From Gracilimonas sp040882225 (GTDB lineage Bacteria > Bacteroidota > Rhodothermia > Balneolales > Balneolaceae): a stretch of DNA of 64,000 nucleotides. The position numbers were made by a program, and so were the translations under genes. Positions 37,311-46,318 of this stretch are shown piece by piece; position 1 is the stretch's first letter, and each line of letters starts with the position of its first letter. The notes under the pieces were generated by a model that made no database searches, had not been told where the DNA came from, and saw nothing but the letters and a program-made list of their open reading frames with translations. The DNA lies in contig JBBEBR010000001.1 in the NCBI GenBank assembly GCA_040882225.1, positions 62,001-126,000 on the forward strand. The letters run 5' to 3'.

Positions 37311-39197
37311 TTAATTTTTTAAATAGATCATCAGCACGGAAAGATCGCTTGCTGAAACCCCGCTAATCCGGCTTGCCTGACCAATGGTTTCCGGGCGTAT
37401 TTTTGAAAGCTTTTGCGTCCCCTCTGTTGAAAGGCTTTTGATTCTGGTGTACTCAATTTTTTCTGGAATCACCATATTCTCCTGCTGGCTGATTTCTTCT
37501 ACCATTTCAAATTCTTTTTGAATATACCCGGAGTACTTTATTTGAATCTCAATTTGCTCAAGCACTTTTTCATCTTTGGTGATAGCGTTGAACTTCTCTG
37601 CCAACTCCTTATCATGATCAAGAAGGTCATTTATAGAAACTTCAGGTCGAGATAAAACGGTGTAAGCTTTTACAGGTTGGCTTAAAGGGGCGCTGCCCTT
37701 CTCTTCAAGCATCGGATCCATTTTCTCTGGCCTGACCGTATGGGTTTTAATTAGCTCATCCGCCCTATCAATAGATCTCTTTTTCTGTAGAACTTTTTGA
37801 AGGCGGTCTTCGGTGGCTAAACCAATATTATATCCGATTTCGGTTAACCTTAAATCAGCGTTATCTTGGCGGAGCAGAATTCGGTGTTCGGCTCTTGAAG
37901 TAAACATTCTATAAGGCTCTTCTGTGCCTTTATTTATAAGGTCATCAATTAAAACCCCAATGTAAGCTTCCGATCTTTGAAGAATAAGCGGATCCTTTTG
38001 AAGAGCCTGAAGACCTGCGTTTATTCCAGCCATCAATCCCTGGCAAGCCGCCTCCTCGTAACCGGTAGTTCCATTGATTTGCCCCGCAAAGAAAAGGCCA
38101 CTTACTAATTTAGTCTCCAGTGTGCGCTTTATTTGATGAGGTGGGAAATAGTCATACTCGATTGCATACCCTGGTCGAATCATAATAATATTCTCGAATC
38201 CTGGAATAGTTCTTAGCGCTTTATACTGAACATCTTCGGGAAGCGAGGTGGAAAAACCGTTAAGATACATTTCATAAGTATTCCATCCTTCAGGCTCCAA
38301 AAACAACTGATGACGATCTTTGTCGGCAAACCGATTAATTTTGTCTTCTATACTTGGGCAATATCTGGGCCCTATAGATTTTATTCTGCCATTAAACATA
38401 GGGCTTCTGTCAAAGCCGGTTTTTAGAACCTCGTGAACTTCTTCATTTGTATAGCCAATCCAGCAAGAAAGCTGCTCATCGAGTGAGGGAAGTTTTTCAG
38501 TAAGAAAAGAAAAGGAAGTGGGTTTCTCATCGCCAAACTGTTCTTCCAATTTGGAATAGTCAACCGTTCTTCCGTCTACCCTTGGTGGAGTTCCTGTTTT
38601 TAAACGACCTATATCAAATCCTAATTGCTCAAGAGATGCGGAAACTCCAATCGAAGCTCTCTCGCCCGAACGGCCGCCTCCATATTGGGCTTCACCGATA
38701 TGTATAACTCCATTTAAAAAAGTCCCGCTGGTGAGAACCACTGTTTTGGCATAAAACTTTTGTCCTGTTTGTGCGATCACTCCTTTAATAGTATTCCCGT
38801 TTTCAGAAATCAGATCTACAACATTATCCTGACGAAAAAAAAGATTCTCTTTCTGTTCAAGCTTTTCTCTCATTTTATGTGCGTACATCATGCGATCACT
38901 TTGGCAGCGGGGGCTCCACATTGCCGGGCCTTTACTTTTGTTAAGCATCCGAAATTGTACGCCGGTTTCATCACTCACGATACCTGAAAGTCCGCCAAGA
39001 GCATCAATCTCCCGAACCAGTTGGCCTTTTGCTACTCCTCCCATTGCGGGGTTGCAAGACATTTTTGCTATGGCTTCAAGGTTCATTGTGATCAGAAGGG
39101 TTTTGGCGCCCAATTGAGCAGCGGCTCCCGCAGCTTCACTACCGGCGTGTCCTCCGCCAACTACAATCACATCATACATAGGATTACTTACTAACAT
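37311..39197 (-). CDS. mnmG: tRNA uridine-5-carboxymethylaminomethyl synthesis enzyme
   Basis: FAD-dependent partner of MnmE in making cmnm5U34 on tRNAs. The 628-residue protein has the FAD-binding VVGGGHAGSEAA, the signature CNPAMGGVAKGQLVREIDAL, GGGRSGERASIGVS, GQINGTTGYEEAACQGLMAG, and the C-terminal RIKSLSTEGTQKLSKIRPET domain. The ATG at 39197 is preferred because AGAGAG lies a few bases upstream; an ATG six codons later is the alternative. Confidence 0.97.
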   Translation of the reverse strand: MLVSNPMYDVIVVGGGHAGSEAAGAAAQLGAKTLLITMNLEAIAKMSCNPAMGGVAKGQLVREIDALGGLSGIVSDETGVQFRMLNKSKGPAMWSPRCQSDRMMYAHKMREKLEQKENLFFRQDNVVDLISENGNTIKGVIAQTGQKFYAKTVVLTSGTFLNGVIHIGEAQYGGGRSGERASIGVSASLEQLGFDIGRLKTGTPPRVDGRTVDYSKLEEQFGDEKPTSFSFLTEKLPSLDEQLSCWIGYTNEEVHEVLKTGFDRSPMFNGRIKSIGPRYCPSIEDKINRFADKDRHQLFLEPEGWNTYEMYLNGFSTSLPEDVQYKALRTIPGFENIIMIRPGYAIEYDYFPPHQIKRTLETKLVSGLFFAGQINGTTGYEEAACQGLMAGINAGLQALQKDPLILQRSEAYIGVLIDDLINKGTEEPYRMFTSRAEHRILLRQDNADLRLTEIGYNIGLATEDRLQKVLQKKRSIDRADELIKTHTVRPEKMDPMLEEKGSAPLSQPVKAYTVLSRPEVSINDLLDHDKELAEKFNAITKDEKVLEQIEIQIKYSGYIQKEFEMVEEISQQENMVIPEKIEYTRIKSLSTEGTQKLSKIRPETIGQASRISGVSASDLSVLMIYLKN

Positions 39198-39351
39198 TAC
39201 TCTCTGTTGCTACTGAATTTGAAATAAAATATACGTTTCTGATTAAGCTTTTAAAGATAAGGAAATATTTAGCCCTGAACTATGATGGCAAAGATTCATA
39301 AGATGCCGATCTGCTGATGAGCCAACGATGTGTTCTAAAAGCTTCATGGGT

Positions 39352-39388
39352 AGAAACAAAAAAAGCCTCCGAAAAAAGGAAGCTTTAT
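39352..39388 (-). terminator. Terminator of tRNA-Asp
   Basis: On the minus strand AAAGCTTCC pairs with GGAGGCTTT across a short T-rich loop and is followed by more T. It lies two bases beyond the tRNA 3' end. Confidence 0.75.
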
Positions 39389-39390
39389 TG

Positions 39391-39464
39391 CGATCCGGAA
39401 GGGACTCGAACCCTCGACCTCCTGCGTGACAGGCAGGCGTTCTAACCAACTGAACTACCGGACC
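39391..39464 (-). tRNA. tRNA-Asp (anticodon GTC)
   Basis: A 74-base tRNA without an encoded CCA. Acceptor strands GGTCCGG and CCGGATC pair with one G-T, and the discriminator is G. The D-arm is GTTC/GAAC, the anticodon stem is CCTGC/GCAGG around CTGTCAC (anticodon GTC), and the T-arm is GAGGG/CCCTT with loop TTCGAGT. All four arms close, so the call is firm. Confidence 0.97.
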
Positions 39465-39475
39465 AGAGAAGGCTC

Positions 39476-39507
39476 CAAATATACAGACCATATTGATTCG
39501 AAGTCAA
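39476..39507 (-). promoter_or_regulatory. Bacteroidota-type promoter of tRNA-Asp
   Basis: On the minus strand TTG (39507-39505) is followed after 21 bases by TATATTTG (39483-39476), an exact TAnnTTTG box. The tRNA starts 12 bp downstream. Confidence 0.7.
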
Positions 39508-39531
39508 GGTCTATTTCCGGTTCATTCAAAT

Positions 39532-39565
39532 AAAAACGAGGACCACAAAATCAATTGTGATCCTC
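39532..39565 (-). terminator. Terminator of the glutathione peroxidase locus
   Basis: On the minus strand GAGGATCACAA pairs with TTGTGGTCCTC with one mismatch (39538-39565), followed by GTTTTTATTTG. It sits 20 bp beyond the peroxidase stop. Confidence 0.8.
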
Positions 39566-39585
39566 TTATCGGGATGGTAATGGAT

Positions 39586-40152
39586 CTATATATTTTTAGC
39601 TAACTGCTTTTGAACGGACTGCACTAAATCTTCACTTTCTGGTTTTACATTACTTCTGAACCGTCTTTGAAGTACGCCTTGTTTATCAATTAAAAACTTT
39701 TCAAAATTCCAGTTGATTTCCCCTTCGAAATCTGGATTAGGCAACGAGGTCAGATAAGCAAAAAGCGGTGCCTGATCGTCCCCTTTTACCGAAACTTTAG
39801 AGAACATGGGAAATTCAACGCCATATTCCAACGTGCAGAATTGTTGGATTTCTTCATCCGAACCGGGTTCTTACCCTTTAAAATTATTTGCAGGAAAACC
39901 AAGTATTACAAATCCCTGGTCACTATATTTTTCATAAATTGTTTGCAATCCTTCATACTGAGGTGTAAAACCGCATTTGGAAGCTACATTAACAATTAAA
40001 ACAACGTTACCTTCATAATCGCTTAATGCCACTTCATCGCCATCAAGATTTTTCATTTTAAACTGGTAAAATGTTTCATCAGCAGTTATTGTTGTTATCA
40101 TTCCTATTAATAGAGCTACTATAATTTTCATTGAAAATATTTTTTTCTTCAC
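39586..40152 (-). pseudogene. Glutathione peroxidase family gene with in-frame TAA
   Basis: Reads as one continuous glutathione peroxidase of about 188 codons, except for a TAA at 39871-39873 in the same frame. Upstream are a signal-like N-terminus, YEGNVVLIVNVASKCGFTPQ (peroxidatic Cys) and GFPANNFKG. Downstream are EPGSDEEIQQFC, EYGVEFPMFSKVSVKGDD and the Trp-Asn pair in INWNFEKFLID. The stop replaces the conserved Gln of the NNFxGQEPG motif, part of the Cys-Gln-Trp-Asn catalytic tetrad. A single C-to-T change from CAA would explain it. The rest is undamaged, so the mutation is recent, or a sequencing error. The start may be the GTG at 40152 or the ATG at 40131. Confidence 0.85.
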
Positions 40153-40193
40153 TCGTTAGTCATTAAACTATTTAGGAACGTTAAATCATTCCC

Positions 40194-40910
40194 ATGAAAA
40201 AAACCGCATTATTTTTATTACTCTTGTCATCTTTCCTGCCACAAGCAGTGCAAGCACAAATGTTTTCCGTTGGGGATGACGATGGTTTTCGAACCAATCC
40301 CTTTGCTCCGTATATTAGGGCGGGGATAAAAATGGTGAATTTTGATTATCAGGGAGGACAGGCCACCGCCGCCGGTTCATTAAGTTTAAGTGGTACTGCC
40401 GCTCACATTACCTTCGAATCGGGAGGGTTTAATTTAAATGCCTCACTTGCAAATCAATTGCTTGGAATGGAAGATCAAGACTATTTTGGACTGGAGCTAA
40501 ACTTCACGAACCCCATTTATCTTCTAAGGAACTCTAACTACCTGGTAGGCATCCCAATTCAGTTGAACAGTAAAATTACTTCGGTAAGAAATGACGCTGC
40601 CAGTTATGACTTCTCCCAAACAAACTTAAGCGCCGGGCTTGGAGCCGTTGTTCAGTTACACTTTCCACAAAAACTTGGGGCAACAATTCAATTTATCCCT
40701 CAATATGGATTTAGCTCATCAAGCGGTGGCTTTATTGGAGGAAACGTTTTTTCTTTGAGTGGGAAAGCGAGGCTTAATTTCTATAATCTGATTTTCGGTA
40801 AAAACCTGAGTCTGGGTTATGATTACAGTTTCGATTCTTATGATATTGATGAAGAACAGTACGATTACGACCTAACAGGCCACACATTAACCCTCGGAAT
40901 TTCACTTTGA
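40194..40910 (+). CDS. Predicted outer-membrane beta-barrel protein
   Basis: A 238-residue exported protein with a signal peptide ending VQAQ. Glycine- and aromatic-rich alternating strands follow (FNLNASLANQLLGM, YFGLELNFTNPIYLL, LSLGYDYSFDSYDI) and the terminal strand is HTLTLGISL. No family is recognised. It overlaps the next gene by 4 bases, so the three genes to 41,961 probably form an operon. Confidence 0.7.
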   Translation: MKKTALFLLLLSSFLPQAVQAQMFSVGDDDGFRTNPFAPYIRAGIKMVNFDYQGGQATAAGSLSLSGTAAHITFESGGFNLNASLANQLLGMEDQDYFGLELNFTNPIYLLRNSNYLVGIPIQLNSKITSVRNDAASYDFSQTNLSAGLGAVVQLHFPQKLGATIQFIPQYGFSSSSGGFIGGNVFSLSGKARLNFYNLIFGKNLSLGYDYSFDSYDIDEEQYDYDLTGHTLTLGISL

Positions 40911-41206
40911 AAGCAGACAAACTCTTACTTGAACTGGAGCAGATTTTAGAACAAGCCGGTTACACACTCCGCAAAGAAAGGGGCTCATTTCGGGGAGACG
41001 AATGCATCATCGAAGGAAATAAATTGGTAGTGGTAAATAAAAACAAACCGGTTGAAGCACAGCTTGGAACAATGGGACGCGTGCTTGGGCAAATAGACTT
41101 AACCGGAGTTTATGTAAAACCGGTAGTTCGCAAACAGCTGGATAATCTTTGGGCTCAGCTATCCGTAACGCCTGAAGGAACCGCCGAAGACTTTGAGTTA
41201 GAATGA
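40907..41206 (+). CDS. Small conserved hypothetical protein
   Basis: A 99-residue soluble protein: starts MKADKLLLELEQILEQAGYT, has a glycine-containing strand RKERGSFRGDECIIEGNKLV, and a charged helical tail. The start is a TTG overlapping the previous stop, and its end overlaps the MBL gene by 4 bases. Tight coupling on both sides supports it as a real gene. Function unknown. Confidence 0.65.
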   Translation: MKADKLLLELEQILEQAGYTLRKERGSFRGDECIIEGNKLVVVNKNKPVEAQLGTMGRVLGQIDLTGVYVKPVVRKQLDNLWAQLSVTPEGTAEDFELE

Positions 41207-41961
41207 AAATCACGTTCCTCGGTACGGGTACGTCAATGGGGGTTCCTGTTGCCGGTGGATTTATGAGAGAGAAGCTTGCGCATGATTCAAGAAACGACCG
41301 CACTCGTTGTTCTGTCTGGATTCAGGTTAACGGTCAATCCATTTTAATTGATGCAGGGCCGGAGTTCAGAATTCAGAGCATAAAAGCACAAATTCCCGCC
41401 GTTCACTCTTTATTGATAACTCATGAGCATATGGATCATGTGGCAGGTTTAGATGATTTAAGAGTGTATAGCTATAATGCAAAAGCGCCTATTCCCGTAT
41501 ATGCTACACAAAGCTGTATCAAATCAATCCGCTCCCGGTTTGATTACATGTTTGGTAAAAAAAAATATCCCGGCTCAACATCTCTGAACCTAAAAGAAGT
41601 AACCGGCTCATTTTTTCTTGGGGATGTTGCCGTTACTCCACTTCCGGTTCAGCATGGAAAGCTCGACATTTTAGGTTATCGGCTAAATGATTTCTCCTAC
41701 TTAACAGATGTGAAACATATTCCCGAAGAGACTCTTGAGAAAATTAAAGGCTCTAAAGTTGTTGTACTAAGCGCTTTGCGATGGAAGCCAGAACATCCAA
41801 CGCATCTTACTATTCCACAGGCGGTGGAGATAATTCAAAAACTTCAAGTTCCAAAAGCCTACTTCATTCACATGAACAGTTACGTGGATCATGAACCCGC
41901 AAACAAAAAACTACCCGAAAATATCAGGCTTGCCTATGATCAGATGGTGATTGAAGTTTAG
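41203..41961 (+). CDS. MBL-fold metallo-hydrolase, PhnP-like
   Basis: A 252-residue metallo-beta-lactamase-fold phosphodiesterase-type enzyme. Motifs in order: FLGTGTSMGVP at the start, ILIDAGPEFR, LITHEHMDHVAGLDDLR (HxHxDH), LPVQHGKLDILGYRL and YLTDVKHIPEE, with a final FIHMNSYVDH. These features fit the PhnP group that acts on cyclic phosphodiesters. The natural substrate is not known. Confidence 0.88.
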   Translation: MKITFLGTGTSMGVPVAGGFMREKLAHDSRNDRTRCSVWIQVNGQSILIDAGPEFRIQSIKAQIPAVHSLLITHEHMDHVAGLDDLRVYSYNAKAPIPVYATQSCIKSIRSRFDYMFGKKKYPGSTSLNLKEVTGSFFLGDVAVTPLPVQHGKLDILGYRLNDFSYLTDVKHIPEETLEKIKGSKVVVLSALRWKPEHPTHLTIPQAVEIIQKLQVPKAYFIHMNSYVDHEPANKKLPENIRLAYDQMVIEV

Positions 41962-41968
41962 CACTCCG

Positions 41969-43054
41969 CTAAAGAAACTTCTTAAACTCTTGTTTCTCTT
42001 TAAGCTGCTGCACAATTTCTTTTACGTTTTGTGCTTTATCCAGCCGGCAAACCAGAATGGCGTTATCGGTTTCAACAACGGCAACTCCATCAACCCCTAC
42101 AACAGAAATCATTTTTCCACTTTCGGAATGCACATAATTATGAGACGCTTCATTAAAGGTGGCATTTTTAGATTGAATTACGTTTCCATCCTCTGTTTTA
42201 TCGCCAAGATCATAAACGGCCGTCCAGCTGCCAACATCATTCCAGCCAAATTCTCCCGGAACCACAAATACCTGTTCGGCTCCCTCCATAATTCCATAAT
42301 CAATCGAGATGGATTCACAACTATGGTAGAATTCATTTATCGAGTCAGAATGTTTGTTTGTGAACAAGCCCTCGCCGGCCTTTTTAGCCAACGCATGCAT
42401 TTCAGGTAATTGCTTTTTGATTTCATTCAGCACCGCTTTTGCCGTCCAGATAAACATTCCGCTGTTCCAGTAATAATCGCCGGAATCCAGAAATTCATTA
42501 GCGGTTTTCTCGTTCGGTTTTTCGGTAAAGGCACTTACAGGGTGTACTTTTTTCCCGTTGATGTTTTCTGAGCTGGAAACATCACCATGAATATAACCAA
42601 AGCCGGTTTCCGGGTGACTTGGAGTGATTCCAAGAGTAACCAAATTTTCTCCACCATGGGCTTTCGCGATGGCAGCTTTAAGAATCTCATTAAACTCCGC
42701 GGTATTTTCAATATGATGGTCGGCGGGTAAAACTACCATTATCGCATCAGGGTCTTTTTTGTATAACATTTCAGCGGCGATAGCCACGCAAGGGGCGGTA
42801 TTTTTGGCAACCGGCTCACCCACAATATTTTCATCGGGAACGGAGGGAAGTTGTTCGCGCACAATATCTCCGTAACTGTCATTGGTAACCACCAAAATTC
42901 GTTCTTGCGGAATAAGCCCTTCTATGCGCTTGGCTGTATTTTGAATCATGGTCCCTTCCCCGAAAAGATTCAAAAATTGTTTAGGAAGTGCTTTTGTACT
43001 TTTGGGCCAAAAACGGGTTCCCGCTCCTCCGGCCATAATAACTGCGTATGTCAT
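41969..43054 (-). CDS. manC: Mannose-1-phosphate guanylyltransferase
   Basis: Makes GDP-mannose from mannose-1-phosphate and GTP for surface polysaccharide synthesis. The 361-residue protein begins TYAVIMAGGAGTRFWPKS (nucleotide-binding signature) and has VVLPADHHIENTAEF, GFGYIHGDV, FTEKPNEKTANEFL and YYWNSGMFIWTAKAV. It carries no fused isomerase domain. The ATG at 43054 matches the family N-terminus; an upstream TTG that overlaps the histidine kinase stop would add 16 residues. Confidence 0.93.
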   Translation of the reverse strand: MTYAVIMAGGAGTRFWPKSTKALPKQFLNLFGEGTMIQNTAKRIEGLIPQERILVVTNDSYGDIVREQLPSVPDENIVGEPVAKNTAPCVAIAAEMLYKKDPDAIMVVLPADHHIENTAEFNEILKAAIAKAHGGENLVTLGITPSHPETGFGYIHGDVSSSENINGKKVHPVSAFTEKPNEKTANEFLDSGDYYWNSGMFIWTAKAVLNEIKKQLPEMHALAKKAGEGLFTNKHSDSINEFYHSCESISIDYGIMEGAEQVFVVPGEFGWNDVGSWTAVYDLGDKTEDGNVIQSKNATFNEASHNYVHSESGKMISVVGVDGVAVVETDNAILVCRLDKAQNVKEIVQQLKEKQEFKKFL

Positions 43055-43098
43055 ATCTGCGTTTTTTGTTAAACCAACGAAAGAATGCTTTTCAACAT

Positions 43099-44184
43099 TC
43101 AAGCAGTAACATTGTCTGCTTTTCTTAGGCTGATCGTAAATGTTGAGCCCTTATTGGGCGTGCTTTCAATTTGAAATTTCTCGCCATGAGCTTCCATAAT
43201 ATGTTTTACAATAGCAAGGCCTAGCCCCGTTCCCCCTCTTTCCCGCGATCGGGATTTATCTACCCTGAAAAACCGCTCCGTTACTCGGGGAATATCTTTT
43301 TCATCAATGCCAATTCCGGTATCCTTCACCGAAAGAAAAATACGGTCTTTATTTTTGGGGGATGAATGTACCTCAACTTCTACTTTGCCGCCGGGCACAT
43401 TATATTTTATGCCGTTTTCAATAAGATTAATAAGTGCTTGTTTCAACTGATTTTTATCTGCCTTAACACAAATGTTTTTGTTGAAATCATGAATGGTTAA
43501 GTCAATGTTCTCTTTTTGAGCTTTGTAATTCAGGCTCTCGATAATATCATGCAGCACTTCATATAAAGAAACATCTTCAATCTCGGATTTTAGCTCTCCG
43601 GTTTCCAGCTTCGAAATCTCCATTAAATCTTTGGTGAGATAAATCAGCCGGTTCACATTCCGCATCGCTTTGCGCAGAAAATCCCGGTTTACCTCTTCAT
43701 CTTCCAGCGCGCCGTTCAGCAACGTCTCAACAAAACCCTGAATGGCAAAAATGGGAGTTTTTAACTCATGTGAAATATCACCAATAAATTCCTTCCGGTA
43801 ATTCTCAATCCTGTTAAGACGCTGAATTTCCCGCTCAATAGTCCGGCTCGATTTTATCCCCTGCTTTATCAGGAAATCCACCTCATCATTATAAGTAGAA
43901 GTAACGCCTTCATAATCCATAAAGCGTTTTCTGGAGATATTTTTAAAAATATTTTCGAGTGTTTCAAGCCTCCGGTATTCCAGGTAATAACTAACCGCGT
44001 AGGTAACTAAAAAAAGGATAGGAGCAATCAGGGCGCTCAAATTAATAGCTTCTTTGGCAGTAAAATCAAAGCCCAGCCATATCAACAAAAACAAAATTCC
44101 TGTTGATATTAATGCTACAAAGGAGGCAACTCTTAGGCCAAGGCGATAGAGACCGGGCCTTTTTTTCGATTTTTTTTTACTCAT
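43099..44184 (-). CDS. Sensor histidine kinase, PhoR-like
   Basis: A 361-residue membrane kinase. Two hydrophobic segments (residues 13-35 and about 40-62) precede a linker and the H-box GDISHELKTPIFAIQGF. The catalytic half has N-box NLIENGIKYNVPGG, DTGIGIDEKDIPRVTERFFR and GGTGLGLAIVKHI. No periplasmic sensor domain of any size lies between the two membrane spans. It overlaps the response regulator gene by 4 bases, so the pair is co-translated. The signal is not known; phosphate is only the usual guess for this family. Confidence 0.93.
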   Translation of the reverse strand: MSKKKSKKRPGLYRLGLRVASFVALISTGILFLLIWLGFDFTAKEAINLSALIAPILFLVTYAVSYYLEYRRLETLENIFKNISRKRFMDYEGVTSTYNDEVDFLIKQGIKSSRTIEREIQRLNRIENYRKEFIGDISHELKTPIFAIQGFVETLLNGALEDEEVNRDFLRKAMRNVNRLIYLTKDLMEISKLETGELKSEIEDVSLYEVLHDIIESLNYKAQKENIDLTIHDFNKNICVKADKNQLKQALINLIENGIKYNVPGGKVEVEVHSSPKNKDRIFLSVKDTGIGIDEKDIPRVTERFFRVDKSRSRERGGTGLGLAIVKHIMEAHGEKFQIESTPNKGSTFTISLRKADNVTA

Positions 44185-44858
44185 TCTTTAAATCGGTAAC
44201 CGACTCCTTTCACCGTTTCAATATAATGGTCACCTAATTTTTCTCTTATTTTTCGAACATGAACGTCAACGGTTCGGTCTACAACATAAATATTATCGCC
44301 CCATACTTTATTAAGTAATGTTTGGCGATCAAGTACTTTTCCCTTGCGGCTGGCTAAAAAGAATAGCAGCTCGAATTCCTTGCGCGGTAACTGAAATTCC
44401 TCATTCCCCCGAATTACAAGATATCGGTCCCTGTCAATAGTAATGTCGTGAACTTCCAATTTGTTTGGGGAATCTTCCGGCTCATCAAACCGCCGCATAA
44501 CTGCCTTGATCCGCGAGATCAGCTTGGTGGTGCTGATGGGTTTTGTGATGTAATCATCGCCGCCTTTGTTAAGGCCCTCAACTTCGGTTTTTTCATCGCC
44601 GCGGGCGGTTAAAAAAATGATAGGAATAGAACGGAGGTCGTCATCTTGCCGCATAATTTCAACTGCTTCGAGACCGTCCATTTTAGGCATCATTATATCG
44701 AGAAGCACAAGGTCAGGCTTATGCTCTTTGGCGATTTTGATACCCTCTTCGCCATTTTCAGCTTTCAAAACAGCAAAGCCTTCTTTTTTGAGATTATACT
44801 CAATCAGATCAAGGAGATCTTTCTCGTCATCAACAACAAGGATGGTTTGCTTAGCCAC
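44181..44858 (-). CDS. OmpR/PhoB-type response regulator
   Basis: A 225-residue regulator. The receiver has acidic pocket VVDDEKD, phosphoacceptor Asp54 in LVLLDIMMPKMDG, and the Thr/Lys pair in FLTARGDE and YITKPIS. The C-terminal winged helix is of the OmpR/PhoB type (LPRKEFELLFFLASRKGKVL, VVDRTVDVHVRKIREKLGDH, VKGVGYRF). All phosphotransfer residues are present. Confidence 0.95.
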   Translation of the reverse strand: MAKQTILVVDDEKDLLDLIEYNLKKEGFAVLKAENGEEGIKIAKEHKPDLVLLDIMMPKMDGLEAVEIMRQDDDLRSIPIIFLTARGDEKTEVEGLNKGGDDYITKPISTTKLISRIKAVMRRFDEPEDSPNKLEVHDITIDRDRYLVIRGNEEFQLPRKEFELLFFLASRKGKVLDRQTLLNKVWGDNIYVVDRTVDVHVRKIREKLGDHYIETVKGVGYRFKE

Positions 44859-45057
44859 AATTCATGGGTTTAATGAAAATTTCCAGCTCAACAATGGTAC
44901 CAACATACCATGTTAATATAAAATGAATAGGATTAAGAAATTGTTACCTGTTAGTTTAATGCAGAAGGCAATAATTCGAAGAAATGACTCCTTAAATTAA
45001 TTATCGCATTTTTATGCTATAGGTCCCTCGCCTGGAAACGCGGTTATTGCCTCTGTA

Positions 45058-46293
45058 ATGAAACATATATTCTTCGTCCTCAGTTTCTCTTCAATATTAG
45101 CAACCGGGTGTAGTTCTGATGAAAATTCAGAAAACCATCAGGAGAACATGCTATCCGAGAATATTCGGCAATTAGAAAATTTGTCTGTGTATTCTTTAGA
45201 TCAGAATCCACCGCTGACAGTGACGTTAACACAAGATCAGGTTTTCACAGAGACAGACGAAGTTTTTTTTGGCTGGGCTGGTAATATAGCTGTCGATAAT
45301 GAAGGTCGGCTATTTGTACAAATAGGTGCAGAAATGGGAGAAACGGGAATACTCGTCTTTAATTCGGATGGCAGTTATAAAAAAACTATTGGGCGGCATG
45401 GCGGGGGCCCGGGAGAATTTGAATACATTCGGGATGTAACAACCTCTGATGAAAAGCTTTTTGTATATGAAAATTATGAAATACATGTTTTCGATTTGGC
45501 TGATTTAGAATTTTCGCATAGTATCGTCATAAAAATGGAGAGCTTAAAAACAGACAGCGAGCTTCGTAAGTTGAATCCTGGCTCGCAGTTTTTTGTACTA
45601 AATGACAGTTCTTATTTTTTTAGCTTCACCAGTTCTCTTTCTCAAAAAGTAAAAGGGGCCGAGACATTTAAATATTTTGCTGCTGTAGATAAGCATGGAA
45701 AAATTCATCCTGAAATTATTCTGAAACAGAAAGAGTTTAAATTTTATAATACCTCCGTCGAAGATCGTCTGCCAGACCCGCTGCCATTCGCCATGCCATT
45801 TACACGTTCTTCTTTAGTAACTGTGGCAGCAAATGGAACAATCTTTACCAACTGGAATGAAGATTTTCTGATTAAAAAATTCAGTTCAACAGGTGAGTAT
45901 TTGAGTTCTTTTTATTACCCGATAACAAACGCTCAGTTAAAAAAAGAAGAAGCTTATGATTTAGCTTCTGATAAGAAACGAAAAGAGGTACTTCGCAAAG
46001 CAGAGCTTCCTCTCTTCTGGCCTGCCGTAAACAGTATTCATATTGATGAAGACAATCGCCTTTGGATTTCAACCATAACTGAACACTCAGATTTTTTTGA
46101 ATGGTTCATTTTGAATGAAGATGGAAAGCTTCTGGCCCGGCTTAAGTGGCCTGGAGAAAGAGGTGAACGAAAAGTGTGGCATCCCGGTGATCTTATCATA
46201 AAAAATAACTATTTGTACAAAATCAGGCAAAAAAGCATGAGAGACCCTTCAGAAATCATACGATACAAAATTCGGTTTACCGAAAAATATTAG
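45058..46293 (+). CDS. Six-bladed beta-propeller lipoprotein
   Basis: A 411-residue lipoprotein with lipobox ATGCS (Cys about residue 19). Repeating blade motifs read GNIAVDNEGRLFVQIG, GILVFNSDGSYKKTIGRHGG then GPGEFEYIRDVTTS, and FSSTGEYLSS near the end. The GRHGxGPGEF signature is typical of six-bladed propellers in Bacteroidota. The ligand and role are unknown. It stands alone on the plus strand. Two paralogues lie at 55,307 and 56,572. Confidence 0.85.
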   Translation: MKHIFFVLSFSSILATGCSSDENSENHQENMLSENIRQLENLSVYSLDQNPPLTVTLTQDQVFTETDEVFFGWAGNIAVDNEGRLFVQIGAEMGETGILVFNSDGSYKKTIGRHGGGPGEFEYIRDVTTSDEKLFVYENYEIHVFDLADLEFSHSIVIKMESLKTDSELRKLNPGSQFFVLNDSSYFFSFTSSLSQKVKGAETFKYFAAVDKHGKIHPEIILKQKEFKFYNTSVEDRLPDPLPFAMPFTRSSLVTVAANGTIFTNWNEDFLIKKFSSTGEYLSSFYYPITNAQLKKEEAYDLASDKKRKEVLRKAELPLFWPAVNSIHIDEDNRLWISTITEHSDFFEWFILNEDGKLLARLKWPGERGERKVWHPGDLIIKNNYLYKIRQKSMRDPSEIIRYKIRFTEKY

Positions 46294-46318
46294 TGCTTTA
46301 TAAAGCTCTTTCTTTTAG

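Noticed and set aside
39198..39390. Origin next to mnmG, as in E. coli
   Set aside because: The region lacks a DnaA-box cluster; the purM-dtd gap is much stronger.
39243..39491. An 82-codon minus-strand frame containing VVQLVRTPACHAGG
   Set aside because: It runs through tRNA-Asp. This peptide pattern is the well-known false translation of a tRNA gene.
39586..39831. Separate 81-codon gene for the second half of the peroxidase
   Set aside because: It begins at an internal TTG and is in the same frame as the upstream half. It is the C-terminus of one interrupted gene.
41951..42409. A 152-codon plus-strand frame
   Set aside because: It lies antisense to manC, which has full motif support.
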